Below are positions 15,279 through 23,185 of a stretch of DNA of 35,713 bases, piece after piece; position 1 is the first letter of the stretch, and each line of letters begins with the position of its first letter. The DNA is from Desulfovibrio sp. (lineage in GTDB: Bacteria; Desulfobacterota; Desulfovibrionia; Desulfovibrionales; Desulfovibrionaceae): the NCBI GenBank assembly GCA_031291035.1, contig JAISLI010000013.1, positions 1-35,713 of the forward strand. Reading direction: 5' to 3'. The notes beneath the pieces were generated by a model. It ran no database searches. It worked only from the letters and a program-made list of their open reading frames with translations, and had not been told where the DNA came from. Made by a program: the position numbers and the translations under genes.

Positions 15279-16295
15279 ATGCGGAATCTTTTATGGATCG
15301 GCAGTCCGTTTTTCTGCGGAGAGCTGCGCCACTGCGGCTGGGCCAATGTGGCGCAGCACAATTTCGAGGAAGCCCGCGTTTTCTGCTGGGAAGAACTGGT
15401 GCATATCGCGGGATTTACGCCTGATGTTCTGGTGGTGGCGGATAAAAGCCGGCCGCCCTTCGTGTTGGGCGTGGAGAATTTTCCCTGCCTGACTGTTTTC
15501 TACAGTGTGGATTCGCACATACACAGCTGGCAACCCCGCTACGCCCAGGCTTTCGATGTCTGCCTGTTTTCCCTGCTGGACCACAGGGAACGCTTTGTTA
15601 CGCCAACGCTGCCGCCGGAGCGCGTCTTCTGGTCGCCCCCTTTCGCCAAAAGCTCGGACAGGCCGGATGACGCCCGGCCCAAAATCTGGGATTGCCTTTT
15701 CGTGGGCACCGTCAACGACAACACTCCGCGCCGCGCCGCTTTTCTGCGCGCGCTGGGGAAACAGTTGCCGGGGCTGCACTGTACGCGCGGCGATTACCGC
15801 GAACTCTACCCCAGGGGCCGTGTGGTCCTCAATTATGCCGAGCATGGAGACCTGAATTTCAGAGTGTTTGAAGCCATGGGCTGCGGCGCCTGCCTTGTTA
15901 CCCCGCGCGTGCGCCACGGCCTGACGCGGCTTTTTGTGGACGGTGAACATCTGGTGGGTTATGTGCCTGACGATGTGGACGACGCCTTGCGCCGGATTGA
16001 TTTTCTCCTCAAAAATCCGGACATCGTCAGGCATATCGGAGCGGCGGCGCTTGAAAAGATTGACGCGGCGCACAGGGCGCGGCACAGGGCACGGAATTTT
16101 ACGGATTTTCTCCGCGATGTCCGGATGCGGGATTCAGGTTCTCTTGTAGCGGCGCGTTGCGCTTCGGCCGGGGTTCTTCGGGAGACCTACCTGAAACTTG
16201 TCTATCTGCTGTGGGCTTACGACGTGACGCATCCGCCGCTCAAAGAAGCCTACCTCGCCGCCGCCAGGGGCCATTTTGGCCCGGCCGGGTTCTGA
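15279..16295 (+). CDS. CgeB-like glycosyltransferase
   Basis: The 338-residue protein has an N-terminal half with LLWIGSPFFCGELRHCGWAN and a C-terminal half with VVLNYAEHGDLNFRVFEAM, GCGACLVTPR and VDGEHLVGYVPDDVDDAL. The F-R-x-F-E-A-M-G-C-G-A...L-T-P-R pattern is the donor-binding site of CgeB-type (Glyco_trans_1_2) glycosyltransferases of the GT-B fold. Such enzymes often modify surface polysaccharide, flagellin or spore coats; the acceptor here is unknown. Length is normal. AAGGCAGCC precedes the ATG. It stands alone between two minus-strand genes. Confidence 0.82.
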   Translation: MRNLLWIGSPFFCGELRHCGWANVAQHNFEEARVFCWEELVHIAGFTPDVLVVADKSRPPFVLGVENFPCLTVFYSVDSHIHSWQPRYAQAFDVCLFSLLDHRERFVTPTLPPERVFWSPPFAKSSDRPDDARPKIWDCLFVGTVNDNTPRRAAFLRALGKQLPGLHCTRGDYRELYPRGRVVLNYAEHGDLNFRVFEAMGCGACLVTPRVRHGLTRLFVDGEHLVGYVPDDVDDALRRIDFLLKNPDIVRHIGAAALEKIDAAHRARHRARNFTDFLRDVRMRDSGSLVAARCASAGVLRETYLKLVYLLWAYDVTHPPLKEAYLAAARGHFGPAGF

Positions 16296-16299
16296 AGAC

Positions 16300-16348
16300 G
16301 ATTCCGCGTAACCGGACAGCGGGTTCAATGCTTGTCCGCGGCGGAATC
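16300..16348. terminator. Two-tier hairpin between convergent genes
   Basis: GATTCCGC (16300-16307) pairs with GCGGAATC (16341-16348), and inside it CGGACA (16313-16318) pairs with TGTCCG (16333-16338). It spans the gap between the glycosyltransferase stop and the stop of the minus-strand membrane gene. There is no T run, so a bidirectional terminator is only likely from position. Confidence 0.45.
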
Positions 16349-16615
16349 AAAATGCAGATCCAGCTCCGGGTCAAAGACGCCCGTTTTTCGGAGCGCGCCT
16401 GTTTCGGGCATGGCGAGAGGGCTTTCATTGACGCGGTCCGGACGGTCCTTGGCCCGGGCCGACAGCAGGGCTTCAAGCGTGCGCAACGCATCCTGCATTT
16501 TGAGAAGCTCTCCGCGCAGAATCTCGTGGCGCTGCCCCGAAACGCGCATCATGTAACACAATATCAGCGCTATTCCGAAAAACACCAGGAACATGAACGC
16601 CATCACAGAAAACAT
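16325..16615 (-). CDS. Small single-span membrane protein
   Basis: The 96-residue product starts MFSVMAFMFLVFFGIALILCYMM in parts: one N-terminal membrane helix of about 20 residues, then a short coiled-coil-like helix (EILRGELLKMQDALRTLEAL) and an acidic end (DPELDLHF). The layout resembles phage-shock or divisome-type small membrane proteins, such as the PspB shape, but no family is claimed. CGGAG seven bases before 16615 supports this start over the longer frame to 16744. It faces away from the radical SAM gene. Confidence 0.6.
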   Translation of the reverse strand: MFSVMAFMFLVFFGIALILCYMMRVSGQRHEILRGELLKMQDALRTLEALLSARAKDRPDRVNESPLAMPETGALRKTGVFDPELDLHFDSAADKH

Positions 16616-16815
16616 GAAAAACTCCGGTGTTTCAATCCGCACCCGGCTCCATCCGCTGACTGATTCCAGCCCGGCGGACAGAAGCCGGGTGGATGCCCCC
16701 TCCCTGGAGGGAGAGGCTTCACACCATAAAGGAAATTTTGGCAAACAGGCTTGGAAAAGTATGCTTCCACGTGTCTTCTTCGTACACCCTCACGTTGTTT
16801 TGGGCAAGGAGAATT
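16616..16815. other. Divergent intergenic region with inverted repeats
   Basis: CACCCGGCT near 16639-16647 is mirrored by AGCCGGGTG near 16681-16690, and a compact CTCCCT-GG-AGGGAG palindrome follows near 16701-16714. These lie between two divergent genes and are candidate operators or RNA structures. Confidence 0.3.
16738..16765 (+). promoter_or_regulatory. Candidate promoter of the radical SAM gene
   Basis: TTGGCA (16738-16743) and TATGCT (16760-16765) have a 16-base spacer and lie 50 bases before the start codon. The match is 5 of 6 and 4 of 6. Confidence 0.4.
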
Positions 16816-18129
16816 ATGCATAAGGCGAAAAGCGCCCCGCGTATGGTCATGGCCGACGAAAAAGGCAATATTTACGACGACCCGCGTTTGTTGATGATCT
16901 GCCGTCGCGGCGGGGAATGGGCCTTGCCGCGGCCGGATGAACTCATGCCCCTGCCGGGGGAAAGCTCACTCTTTCTACTGCCCGGACGCAAAGCCGTCGG
17001 CTTTGACCCGGACAGCGGAACCGTTGAATGCGCCGAACAGACGTCTGTCGCGGCTTTTGTCGCCCCGGGCCATACGCTTTCGGCGCACCCGGCCTACAGC
17101 ACGGAGGTCGGCGCGCCTTTGCTGCCGCTTTTTGCATACGGAGCCGTGGGTTTTGCCGGGGGACGATTTTATGCCTGTGCCCGCGGGGTGGACGCGGACC
17201 CAAGGCAGCGGTTCGCCGATGTCGCCGAAACCCGCATAGAACAGGGCGCGCGCCGTCTCCTGCGACAATATCCGCATAACAGGCTGATCCGGCATATTGT
17301 CAACAATTGCGTGTCGCGCTATGCCTGCCCGGCGGCCCGCAATTTTGCGCTTGGCCGCTATGAGGCGCCCCTCCCCACACAACAGGCCTGCAACGCCCGT
17401 TGTCTGGGCTGCATTTCCGGCCAGGATGCCGATTCTCCCGTTCCCGTGACGCCCCAGCGCCGCCTCGCCTTCACGCCGGACGCGCGGGAAATTGTGGAAA
17501 TCATGCTCCTGCACGAACGGCGCGAGACGCGACAGCCCATCTGCTCCTTCGGCCAGGGCTGCGAGGGAGACCCGCTTGTGACCGCGGACCTGCTGGTTCG
17601 AAGCATAGAGATGTTCAGGGCGGCGGGCGGCAAGGGCACCATCAACTGCAATACCAACGCGGGCCGGACACAGGCGGTCATTCGCCTTGCGGAAGCCGGG
17701 CTGACAAGTCTGCGCGTGAGTGTGAACAGCGCCCGCGAAGATCTCTACCACAGCTATTACCGCCCCCAAGATTACACCTTCGGCGATGTGCGCGCCTCCG
17801 TGCGCGCGGCGCGAACACGCGGAATTTTTGTCTCCCTCAATCTGCTGTTTTTTCCGGGAATTACCGATACTGAAGACGAATTGACGGCGCTCACGCGCTT
17901 TATTGGGGAAAACGGGGTCAGCATGGTGCAATGGCGCAACCTGAACATTGACCCCGAATGGTATTTTTCAATAGCCCGCAATGTGTGCGCGCCATCCCCC
18001 TGCATGGGGCTGGCCGCTTTTATGAAACGTCTGAAAAAAGCTTGCCCCTGGCTGCGTCACGGCTATTTTAACCCCTGGCTTGGCGAAAAAGCTGAAATCA
18101 CGGCCCCGTCGCCGGAGAGAAGCGATTGA
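16816..18129 (+). CDS. Radical SAM protein of unknown substrate
   Basis: The 437-residue protein has the radical SAM cluster motif CNARCLGC (C-x3-C-x2-C) near residue 190, after an N-terminal region of about 180 residues that is not a standard SPASM or B12 domain. Further radical SAM landmarks are ICSFGQGCEGDPLV (the G-E/G-E-P-like strand), GKGTINCNTNAGR, and SLRVSVNSAREDLYHSYY with RP. These fit a partial TIM barrel binding [4Fe-4S] and S-adenosylmethionine. CAAGGAGAATT before 16816 fixes the start. The enzyme stands alone; no carrier peptide or partner is visible, so substrate cannot be inferred. It converges on the helicase fusion gene with eight bases between the stops. Confidence 0.85.
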   Translation: MHKAKSAPRMVMADEKGNIYDDPRLLMICRRGGEWALPRPDELMPLPGESSLFLLPGRKAVGFDPDSGTVECAEQTSVAAFVAPGHTLSAHPAYSTEVGAPLLPLFAYGAVGFAGGRFYACARGVDADPRQRFADVAETRIEQGARRLLRQYPHNRLIRHIVNNCVSRYACPAARNFALGRYEAPLPTQQACNARCLGCISGQDADSPVPVTPQRRLAFTPDAREIVEIMLLHERRETRQPICSFGQGCEGDPLVTADLLVRSIEMFRAAGGKGTINCNTNAGRTQAVIRLAEAGLTSLRVSVNSAREDLYHSYYRPQDYTFGDVRASVRAARTRGIFVSLNLLFFPGITDTEDELTALTRFIGENGVSMVQWRNLNIDPEWYFSIARNVCAPSPCMGLAAFMKRLKKACPWLRHGYFNPWLGEKAEITAPSPERSD

Positions 18130-18137
18130 CCCCGCCG

Positions 18138-21100
18138 TCAGGGAAACAGCGAGAGATTTTTGATTGTGACGCGACGGCGGACGACAAGGGCGCCCTCGTG
18201 GCACAACTCTTTGATGTCTTCCAGAAAAGGCGACGGGGGCAGTTTGAGCAAACGCCCATAGAGTCTGCGGCTCGCGGCGCGGGCGAGGAAAATCCGCCGC
18301 GCGGCCCGCGTCAGCCCCACGTAGAGCAGACGGCGTTCCTCGTCCGCGTCGCACTCGTCCTGTCGGGCGGCGGGCGTCTCCTCCGGCCTGCCGAAGAGCG
18401 CCGCCCTGCGCAGCGGCAAAATGCCGTCCTCCAGGCCCGGCAGAAAAACAGCCTCAAATTCCAGCCCTTTGGCGGCGTGCAGGGTGAGTATCTGCACCCG
18501 TTCGGCTTTGACGCGTGCCCGCTCCGCTTCGCGCAACCAGCCGGGCTCCGCTTCGTCGGGAGGATCGTGGTCGTCTTCCAGCGCGGGGGCGACGCAGGGT
18601 ATGCCTTCCCGCTCCAGCGCGGCGCGCAGGAGCGGCATCTGCGCTTTCAGGCGCACCAGCACGGCAATGGAACCGGGGGAAAGCTGTTCATCGGGCAGGC
18701 GCCCCGCCTCCCTGTCCAGCAGCGTGTGGGAGGTGGCCCCAAGCAGTTTTCCGATGCGGTCTGCTATGGCCGCCGCCTCAGCCCTGTCATCAGGGGCGCT
18801 ATAGCTGTCAAGGCGGCATTGCAGAGTTCCCGCGGCGGTCAGCTTGCCGCATTTGCCTTGCCCACCGAGAAGCCTCTGGGCCAGGGCGAGCACTTCCTGT
18901 CCGGCGCGAAAGCTTTTTCCCAGTCGGAATGTCCGGAGGCCGGGCCAGAAAGCGCGCAACGCGTCCGCGCAATGCGTGGTTGCGCCGCGAAAGCCGTAAA
19001 TGGCCTGGTCCGGGTCGCCGATGGCAAAAAAACCCTTGCCGCCGGGCGGCGTCATGTCCCTCACGAGGCCGAGCTGCATGGAGGAAAGATCCTGAACCTC
19101 GTCCACCAGCACATGCGCCGGGCGTTCCGGGCTGCGCAGTTTGCCGAGGTGATCTTTCAGGAACTCAAGTAAATCCTGGTAATCCAGAAGGTCCGGACTG
19201 TCCGCCTTGCGCTCTTTGTACCGTTCAGCGCATCGCGCGGCTTCCGGCGGGAGCGCGGAGCCGTTTTCCCTGGAGATGGCGGCGGCCTCCCACAGGGCGC
19301 GCTGTTCGCGGCGGGGGCAGGAGGCGTTGGCCTCGCGGAAAAGCGCGAAGGCTTCGTCCTCCGACAACAGGGAAATTCGCGGATTGCGCCGGCGCAGGAT
19401 GCTGAAAGCCAGACCGTGCAAGGTGTCGCAGCCGGGCAACGCCGGGTGGCCCGGCAGGGCCGAGGCAAGGCGTTCGCGCATTTCCAGAGCGGCGCGGCGG
19501 GTAAAGGTAACGGCCACAATGCGCTGTGGATCTTCGCCCCGTTCAAGCAACCATTGCAGCCGGCCGACAAGGATTCTTGTTTTGCCCGCTCCCGGCCCCG
19601 CGAGTACCAGGGTCGGCCCCGGCCAGGCCGTGAGCGCGGCATGCTGTTCCCCGGTCAGGGCGGGGCTTTTTTGCCGCGGGGCGGCGTCGCTGTCATCTCC
19701 GGCGTGCCCCTTCGGCCGGCATGGCGCGTCAAAAAGCCGCCGCATCGGCATTTCGGCGCGGATGACTTTTTCGGTCCGCGCCTTGTCGGGGGAGCGCGTC
19801 GGCAGTTCCCGCGCGGGGGGAAAAAGCAGCGGTCCCCCGCGAATCCGCCGCAGCTCGTCAGCGGCGAAAACGCGGGCGGAACCGTATTTCCCGTCGTAAC
19901 CGCCCTCCCGGATAATTTCCCCCCGCCGCATGCGGCTGACGGCTTCGCCGAGCGCATCCCACCGCGCGCGTATGTCCGCTTCAGGCAGAAAGCCCAATAT
20001 GTGCAGCTCAGGCCCGAGAGCGCGCAGAAGCTGCGCGTGGCGTTCCTGAACCTTGCGGCTTTGCGCGCCAACGCCGAGAATTTCGGAAATCAGCTCCGCC
20101 AGCGGAATGACAGATCTTGCTCCGGGTTCACAGGGCAAATCGTCGGGCGGGGCGTCGCGGTCGGCAAGTTCCAGCACGCGGTGCAGCACGCCGATAGTCA
20201 GAGGTTTTCCGCAGACAGGGCAGATATTTTTGAGCGCCGCCGATTCCCGCGGCTGCAGCGCGACGCCGCAGACCCTGTGTCCGTCAAGATGATATTTGCC
20301 TTCTTCGGGGCAAAATTCCAGTGTTCCGAGGAACTCGCAGGACGCGCCGGACGGGGGGCGGCGCGCCGCGGCGGCGCGCAGGGCGTCAAACATGCCGCCG
20401 AACGAGGGACGCCCCGCGAAAAGATTGGCTTCCCGCCCGATATTGGCGGGCGAGTGCGCGTCGGAATTGGAGACAAGCGCGCGGGCATCAAGGGCGCTGA
20501 TGCGGCGGTTCATGGCCGGGTCGGAGGAAAGGCCGGTTTCCAGCGCGAAGATGTGCGGAGAGAAGTCGCCGAAGCAGTCTTCCAGAACGTCGAAACCGGA
20601 TTTTGAACCGAAAAGCGAAAACCAGGGCGTCCAGACATGCGCGGGAATCAGCGCGGCGCCGGGCGCGGCGTCCAGAACAAGCTCCAGCAGGTCGCGGCAG
20701 TCAAGCCCCAGAATGGGGCGGCCGTCGGCGTCGAGGTTTCCGACGCGCCCCAGGCGCTCGCTGATGCGGTCCGCGTCGTCAAGCGTCGGCGCGTAGATGA
20801 GGGAATGAACTTTGCGCACCTTGCCGTGGCGCTTGTAAATGGAACTGATTTCAGCCTGCGGACAGAACAGGGGAGGCTCCGTCGCGGGCGGGCTTTCCCC
20901 CGCGCCCGGCAAAACGGCGACCTCGGGCGCCTCTTCGCCCAGGCGATACAGACAGCTTGCCTCGTCAAAAACAAGCTGCGAACGTAATTCCTCACGCCAC
21001 CGGGGATGGGTGAAGTCGCCGGTTCCGAGAACGTCTATACCCTTGCTCCGCGCCGCGCGCGCGAGGGCGGGCAGGGTAATTTCCCTGCTGGTCGCGCGGG

Positions 21101-21140
21101 AAAAGCGTGAATGTATGTGCAGGTCGGCGATGAACGTCAT
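18138..21140 (-). CDS. PHP endonuclease (EndoQ-like) fused to UvrD-type helicase
   Basis: The 1000-residue protein has two enzymes in one chain. Residues 1 to about 410 are a PHP metal-dependent phosphoesterase beginning DLHIHSRFS, with SNSDAHSPANIG and a Cys4 finger ending CPVCGKPLTIGVLHR near residue 305. This is the layout of endonuclease Q, which nicks DNA at deaminated bases. From about 495 a UvrD/Rep superfamily 1A helicase follows: AGPGAGKTR (Walker A, near 517), VDEVQDLSSMQL (Walker B, near 677), GDPDQAIYGFRGA, LTLHAAKGLEFE and LLYVGLTRAA. The helicase is shorter than full UvrD. A repair role that couples base-damage nicking to strand unwinding is inferred. The gene starts nine bases after the TPR gene stop and so rides on the ccm transcript. 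Confidence 0.88.
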   Translation of the reverse strand: MTFIADLHIHSRFSRATSREITLPALARAARSKGIDVLGTGDFTHPRWREELRSQLVFDEASCLYRLGEEAPEVAVLPGAGESPPATEPPLFCPQAEISSIYKRHGKVRKVHSLIYAPTLDDADRISERLGRVGNLDADGRPILGLDCRDLLELVLDAAPGAALIPAHVWTPWFSLFGSKSGFDVLEDCFGDFSPHIFALETGLSSDPAMNRRISALDARALVSNSDAHSPANIGREANLFAGRPSFGGMFDALRAAAARRPPSGASCEFLGTLEFCPEEGKYHLDGHRVCGVALQPRESAALKNICPVCGKPLTIGVLHRVLELADRDAPPDDLPCEPGARSVIPLAELISEILGVGAQSRKVQERHAQLLRALGPELHILGFLPEADIRARWDALGEAVSRMRRGEIIREGGYDGKYGSARVFAADELRRIRGGPLLFPPARELPTRSPDKARTEKVIRAEMPMRRLFDAPCRPKGHAGDDSDAAPRQKSPALTGEQHAALTAWPGPTLVLAGPGAGKTRILVGRLQWLLERGEDPQRIVAVTFTRRAALEMRERLASALPGHPALPGCDTLHGLAFSILRRRNPRISLLSEDEAFALFREANASCPRREQRALWEAAAISRENGSALPPEAARCAERYKERKADSPDLLDYQDLLEFLKDHLGKLRSPERPAHVLVDEVQDLSSMQLGLVRDMTPPGGKGFFAIGDPDQAIYGFRGATTHCADALRAFWPGLRTFRLGKSFRAGQEVLALAQRLLGGQGKCGKLTAAGTLQCRLDSYSAPDDRAEAAAIADRIGKLLGATSHTLLDREAGRLPDEQLSPGSIAVLVRLKAQMPLLRAALEREGIPCVAPALEDDHDPPDEAEPGWLREAERARVKAERVQILTLHAAKGLEFEAVFLPGLEDGILPLRRAALFGRPEETPAARQDECDADEERRLLYVGLTRAARRIFLARAASRRLYGRLLKLPPSPFLEDIKELCHEGALVVRRRVTIKNLSLFP

Positions 21141-21149
21141 GATCCGTTT

Positions 21150-22205
21150 TCAGTGCAAATGTTTTATCATTTCGGATACGGGCTGTCCGTCGGGAGCGCG
21201 CGCTCCGGGGTTTATTTCCAGAAGCCGCCGCCAGGCGCGTTCGGCTTCTTCCTTCCGGCCCAGATCATAATAGAAGACGACTCCCTGGTTGAAAAGCGCA
21301 TTCTCATGCGCGGGATTCAGGGCAGACGCTTTGCGGAAGCATTCAACGGCTTTGGCGAACTCCCCCGAATCGCGGTACATGATGCCCAGATCGGTGATCA
21401 CGTCCGGATTGTCCGGCGTCAGCCGCAATGCGCGCTCATAGGCCGAAATCGCTTCTTTGGTCATGCCCGAATCGAAATAGAGATTTCCCAGCCTCGTCCA
21501 GGCGACGGCGTCACCGGGATTGAGCAGGGCCGCTTTTTCCAGCTCCGCAATTTTTTGCGCCGCTTCGCGCGGCAGGGGGGCCGCGCCTCGCGTCGCGGGG
21601 GGCGTCTTCGCCTCCGGGGCCGGTGAAGGAGGCTTGTCCAGCTCCCGGCGGATGGCCTGTTTCAATTCTTCGTCCGCGTCGGAAGCGTTCAGGGCGATGG
21701 TAAAGTGCTCAAGGCCGCGTGGCGGGTCTCCGAGAAAATAGGTGTACAGCACGCCGAGGCTGTAATGAAGCGGAGCTGTCGACTTGAGGGCAATCGCTTT
21801 CTCAAGGGCTTCCGCCGCTTCCCCGTGTTGCCCCTTGTTGTGCAGAATGACGCCCAGCAGATGCAGCGGGCGCTGATCCCGCGCGTCGAGTTCGATTCCG
21901 CGTTTGGCGAAGGTTTCCGCCGCGTCCCAGCTTTGGGCGGCGACCAGAGCCTCCGCGAGTTCCATCAGCAGGTCCGGGTTGTCGGGCTCTCCGGACAACC
22001 GCCGCATGAGCATGCCGATGTTGTTTTCCATGCCGGCGGATGTTGCCGCTGTCCGCTCCGGCGACTGCCGCGCGTCCCGGCGGGAATTTTCAAAGTTTCC
22101 GGCCAGGGCGACAAAAAGCATGGTCAGAAAGCACAGGGACAGGAAGATCACGAGGGCGCGCGTGGGGATGTCGGGCCGCGCCGGGGCATTGGCCGTGGTG
22201 TTCAT
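21150..22205 (-). CDS. TPR membrane protein of the ccm cluster (CcmI-like role)
   Basis: The 351-residue protein has one N-terminal membrane helix (ALVIFLSLCFLTMLFVALA, about residues 17-36) and then TPR repeats outside the cytoplasm. Two TPR groups are visible: PDLLMELAEALVAAQSWDAA to about residue 170, and DAVAWTRLGNLYFDSGMTKE to the end, separated by a Pro/Ala/Lys-rich linker. Such proteins in ccm clusters resemble CcmI/NrfG, which present apocytochrome to the ligation complex. That role is inferred from location and layout. AAAGGAATTTTTG precedes the ATG at 22205. It follows the ccmD-like gene by 38 bases. Confidence 0.8.
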   Translation of the reverse strand: MNTTANAPARPDIPTRALVIFLSLCFLTMLFVALAGNFENSRRDARQSPERTAATSAGMENNIGMLMRRLSGEPDNPDLLMELAEALVAAQSWDAAETFAKRGIELDARDQRPLHLLGVILHNKGQHGEAAEALEKAIALKSTAPLHYSLGVLYTYFLGDPPRGLEHFTIALNASDADEELKQAIRRELDKPPSPAPEAKTPPATRGAAPLPREAAQKIAELEKAALLNPGDAVAWTRLGNLYFDSGMTKEAISAYERALRLTPDNPDVITDLGIMYRDSGEFAKAVECFRKASALNPAHENALFNQGVVFYYDLGRKEEAERAWRRLLEINPGARAPDGQPVSEMIKHLH

Positions 22206-22243
22206 CAAAAATTCCTTTGTGGATTGAAATATTCCTTGAATCC

Positions 22244-22390
22244 TTACGGCATGTTTTCAGGATGGAGCGCTTCCCATTGAGCCAGGCGGGCTGAAATCGC
22301 GCGCTGTTCCAGAGCCAGGAAGGCCAGATACGCGCCGAGGCCAATCCAGATCGCGGCGTTGGCAACGGCAAGCCAGACAATTGCATCCAT
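22244..22390 (-). CDS. ccmD: CcmD-like small haem-exporter subunit
   Basis: The 48-residue product starts MDAIVWLAVANAAIWIGLGA and has a single membrane helix followed by a charged cytoplasmic tail (EQRAISARLAQWEALHP). CcmD proteins are small, single-span and poorly conserved; they bind the CcmABC transporter and help release haem-loaded CcmE. Assignment rests on size, topology and position after ccmC. AAGGGCACACCC precedes the start at 22390. The gap to ccmC is unusual because it holds the CRISPR-like repeats. Confidence 0.72.
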   Translation of the reverse strand: MDAIVWLAVANAAIWIGLGAYLAFLALEQRAISARLAQWEALHPENMP

Positions 22391-22449
22391 GGGTGTGCCC
22401 TTGTTGGGGTTGAGACGTTTACGCTTTTGCGGAATGTAAACAGGCTCAG

Positions 22450-22546
22450 GTTTCAATCCACGCTCCCGCGAGGGAGCGACCGGTGTAAAGCGAAAGATAG
22501 TTTTGACAAAAACGTTTCAATCCACGCTCCCCCGCATGCGGGCGCG
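22450..22546 (-). CRISPR. Orphan type I-C-like CRISPR mini-array inside the ccm operon
   Basis: A 31-base repeat at 22450-22480 (plus strand starts GTTTCAATCCACGCTCCC and ends GAGGGAGCGAC) reads in the minus direction as a type I-C repeat with a GCTCCC/GGGAGC hairpin and the typical ATTGAAAC end. A 33-base spacer (22481-22513) separates it from a second repeat starting at 22514, identical for its first 18 bases and then degenerate, with a new CCCGC/GCGGG palindrome. The second repeat overlaps the ccmC stop codon. No cas gene is in the window. It lies on the transcribed strand of the operon. Confidence 0.8.
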
Positions 22547-23185
22547 CAGGTCAAGCTGGCATTTGCGCAACCAGACGAGGCCCGCCCAGAAAAGTCCGAA
22601 GGCGACAACGCAGGCCGACACGGTAACCTTCATTTCCGGCTCAAGACCGCCGCCCTGCGCGCCCAGAACGGACGGATGAATGGAACGCCAGATCCGGGCG
22701 GAAACAAAGACAAGCGGCACGTCAAGAAAAGCGACGACGCCCGCCACGGCGCAGACGAGACGCTTGCGCCGCGGGGGCAGGCCGAGGCCGCGCAACAGCA
22801 GGTAGCCCGCATAAATGAACCACATGACGAGCGTCGCGGTCAGGCGCGGATCCCATGTCCACCAGACCCCCCAGGATTTGCGCGCCCAGAGCATCCCGGT
22901 AAGCAGGGCAAGCCCGCTCAACAGCACGCCGGCTTCGGCGGCGGCCGCGCAAAGTCTGTCGGCGCCCGGCGCGCGTTTGAGAAGGTAGGCGACGGAACCG
23001 AGAAAAACGAGAAAAAAGCTGAACAGGGACCACCAGGCGAGCGGCAAATGGATGTAAAAGATTTTTTGAACAAGCCCCATCGTTGCTTCCGCCGGAGCGT
23101 AAAAGTAAATCAGGTACTGGCAGCAGGCCAGCGACAGGCTTCCGGCCAGGAGGAGGATGAGCGGCGGGAGAAAGCGTCCGGGCAT
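22517..23185 (-). CDS. ccmC: Cytochrome c maturation protein CcmC (haem handling)
   Basis: The 222-residue integral membrane protein has about six hydrophobic helices and the tryptophan-rich signature SWGVWWTWDPRLTA (about residues 102-115) that binds haem outside the membrane. CcmC loads haem onto CcmE. The last codons (RMRGSVD) and stop are made by the degenerate CRISPR-like repeat, so the natural C-terminus was probably altered there. Its ATG directly abuts the ccmB stop. Confidence 0.95.
   Translation of the reverse strand: MPGRFLPPLILLLAGSLSLACCQYLIYFYAPAEATMGLVQKIFYIHLPLAWWSLFSFFLVFLGSVAYLLKRAPGADRLCAAAAEAGVLLSGLALLTGMLWARKSWGVWWTWDPRLTATLVMWFIYAGYLLLRGLGLPPRRKRLVCAVAGVVAFLDVPLVFVSARIWRSIHPSVLGAQGGGLEPEMKVTVSACVVAFGLFWAGLVWLRKCQLDLRARMRGSVD

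Noticed and set aside
16629..16660. GTTTCAATCC followed by GC-rich sequence, like the CRISPR repeat
   Set aside because: Only the first ten bases match the repeat at 22450; the remainder differs and no second unit or spacer is present.
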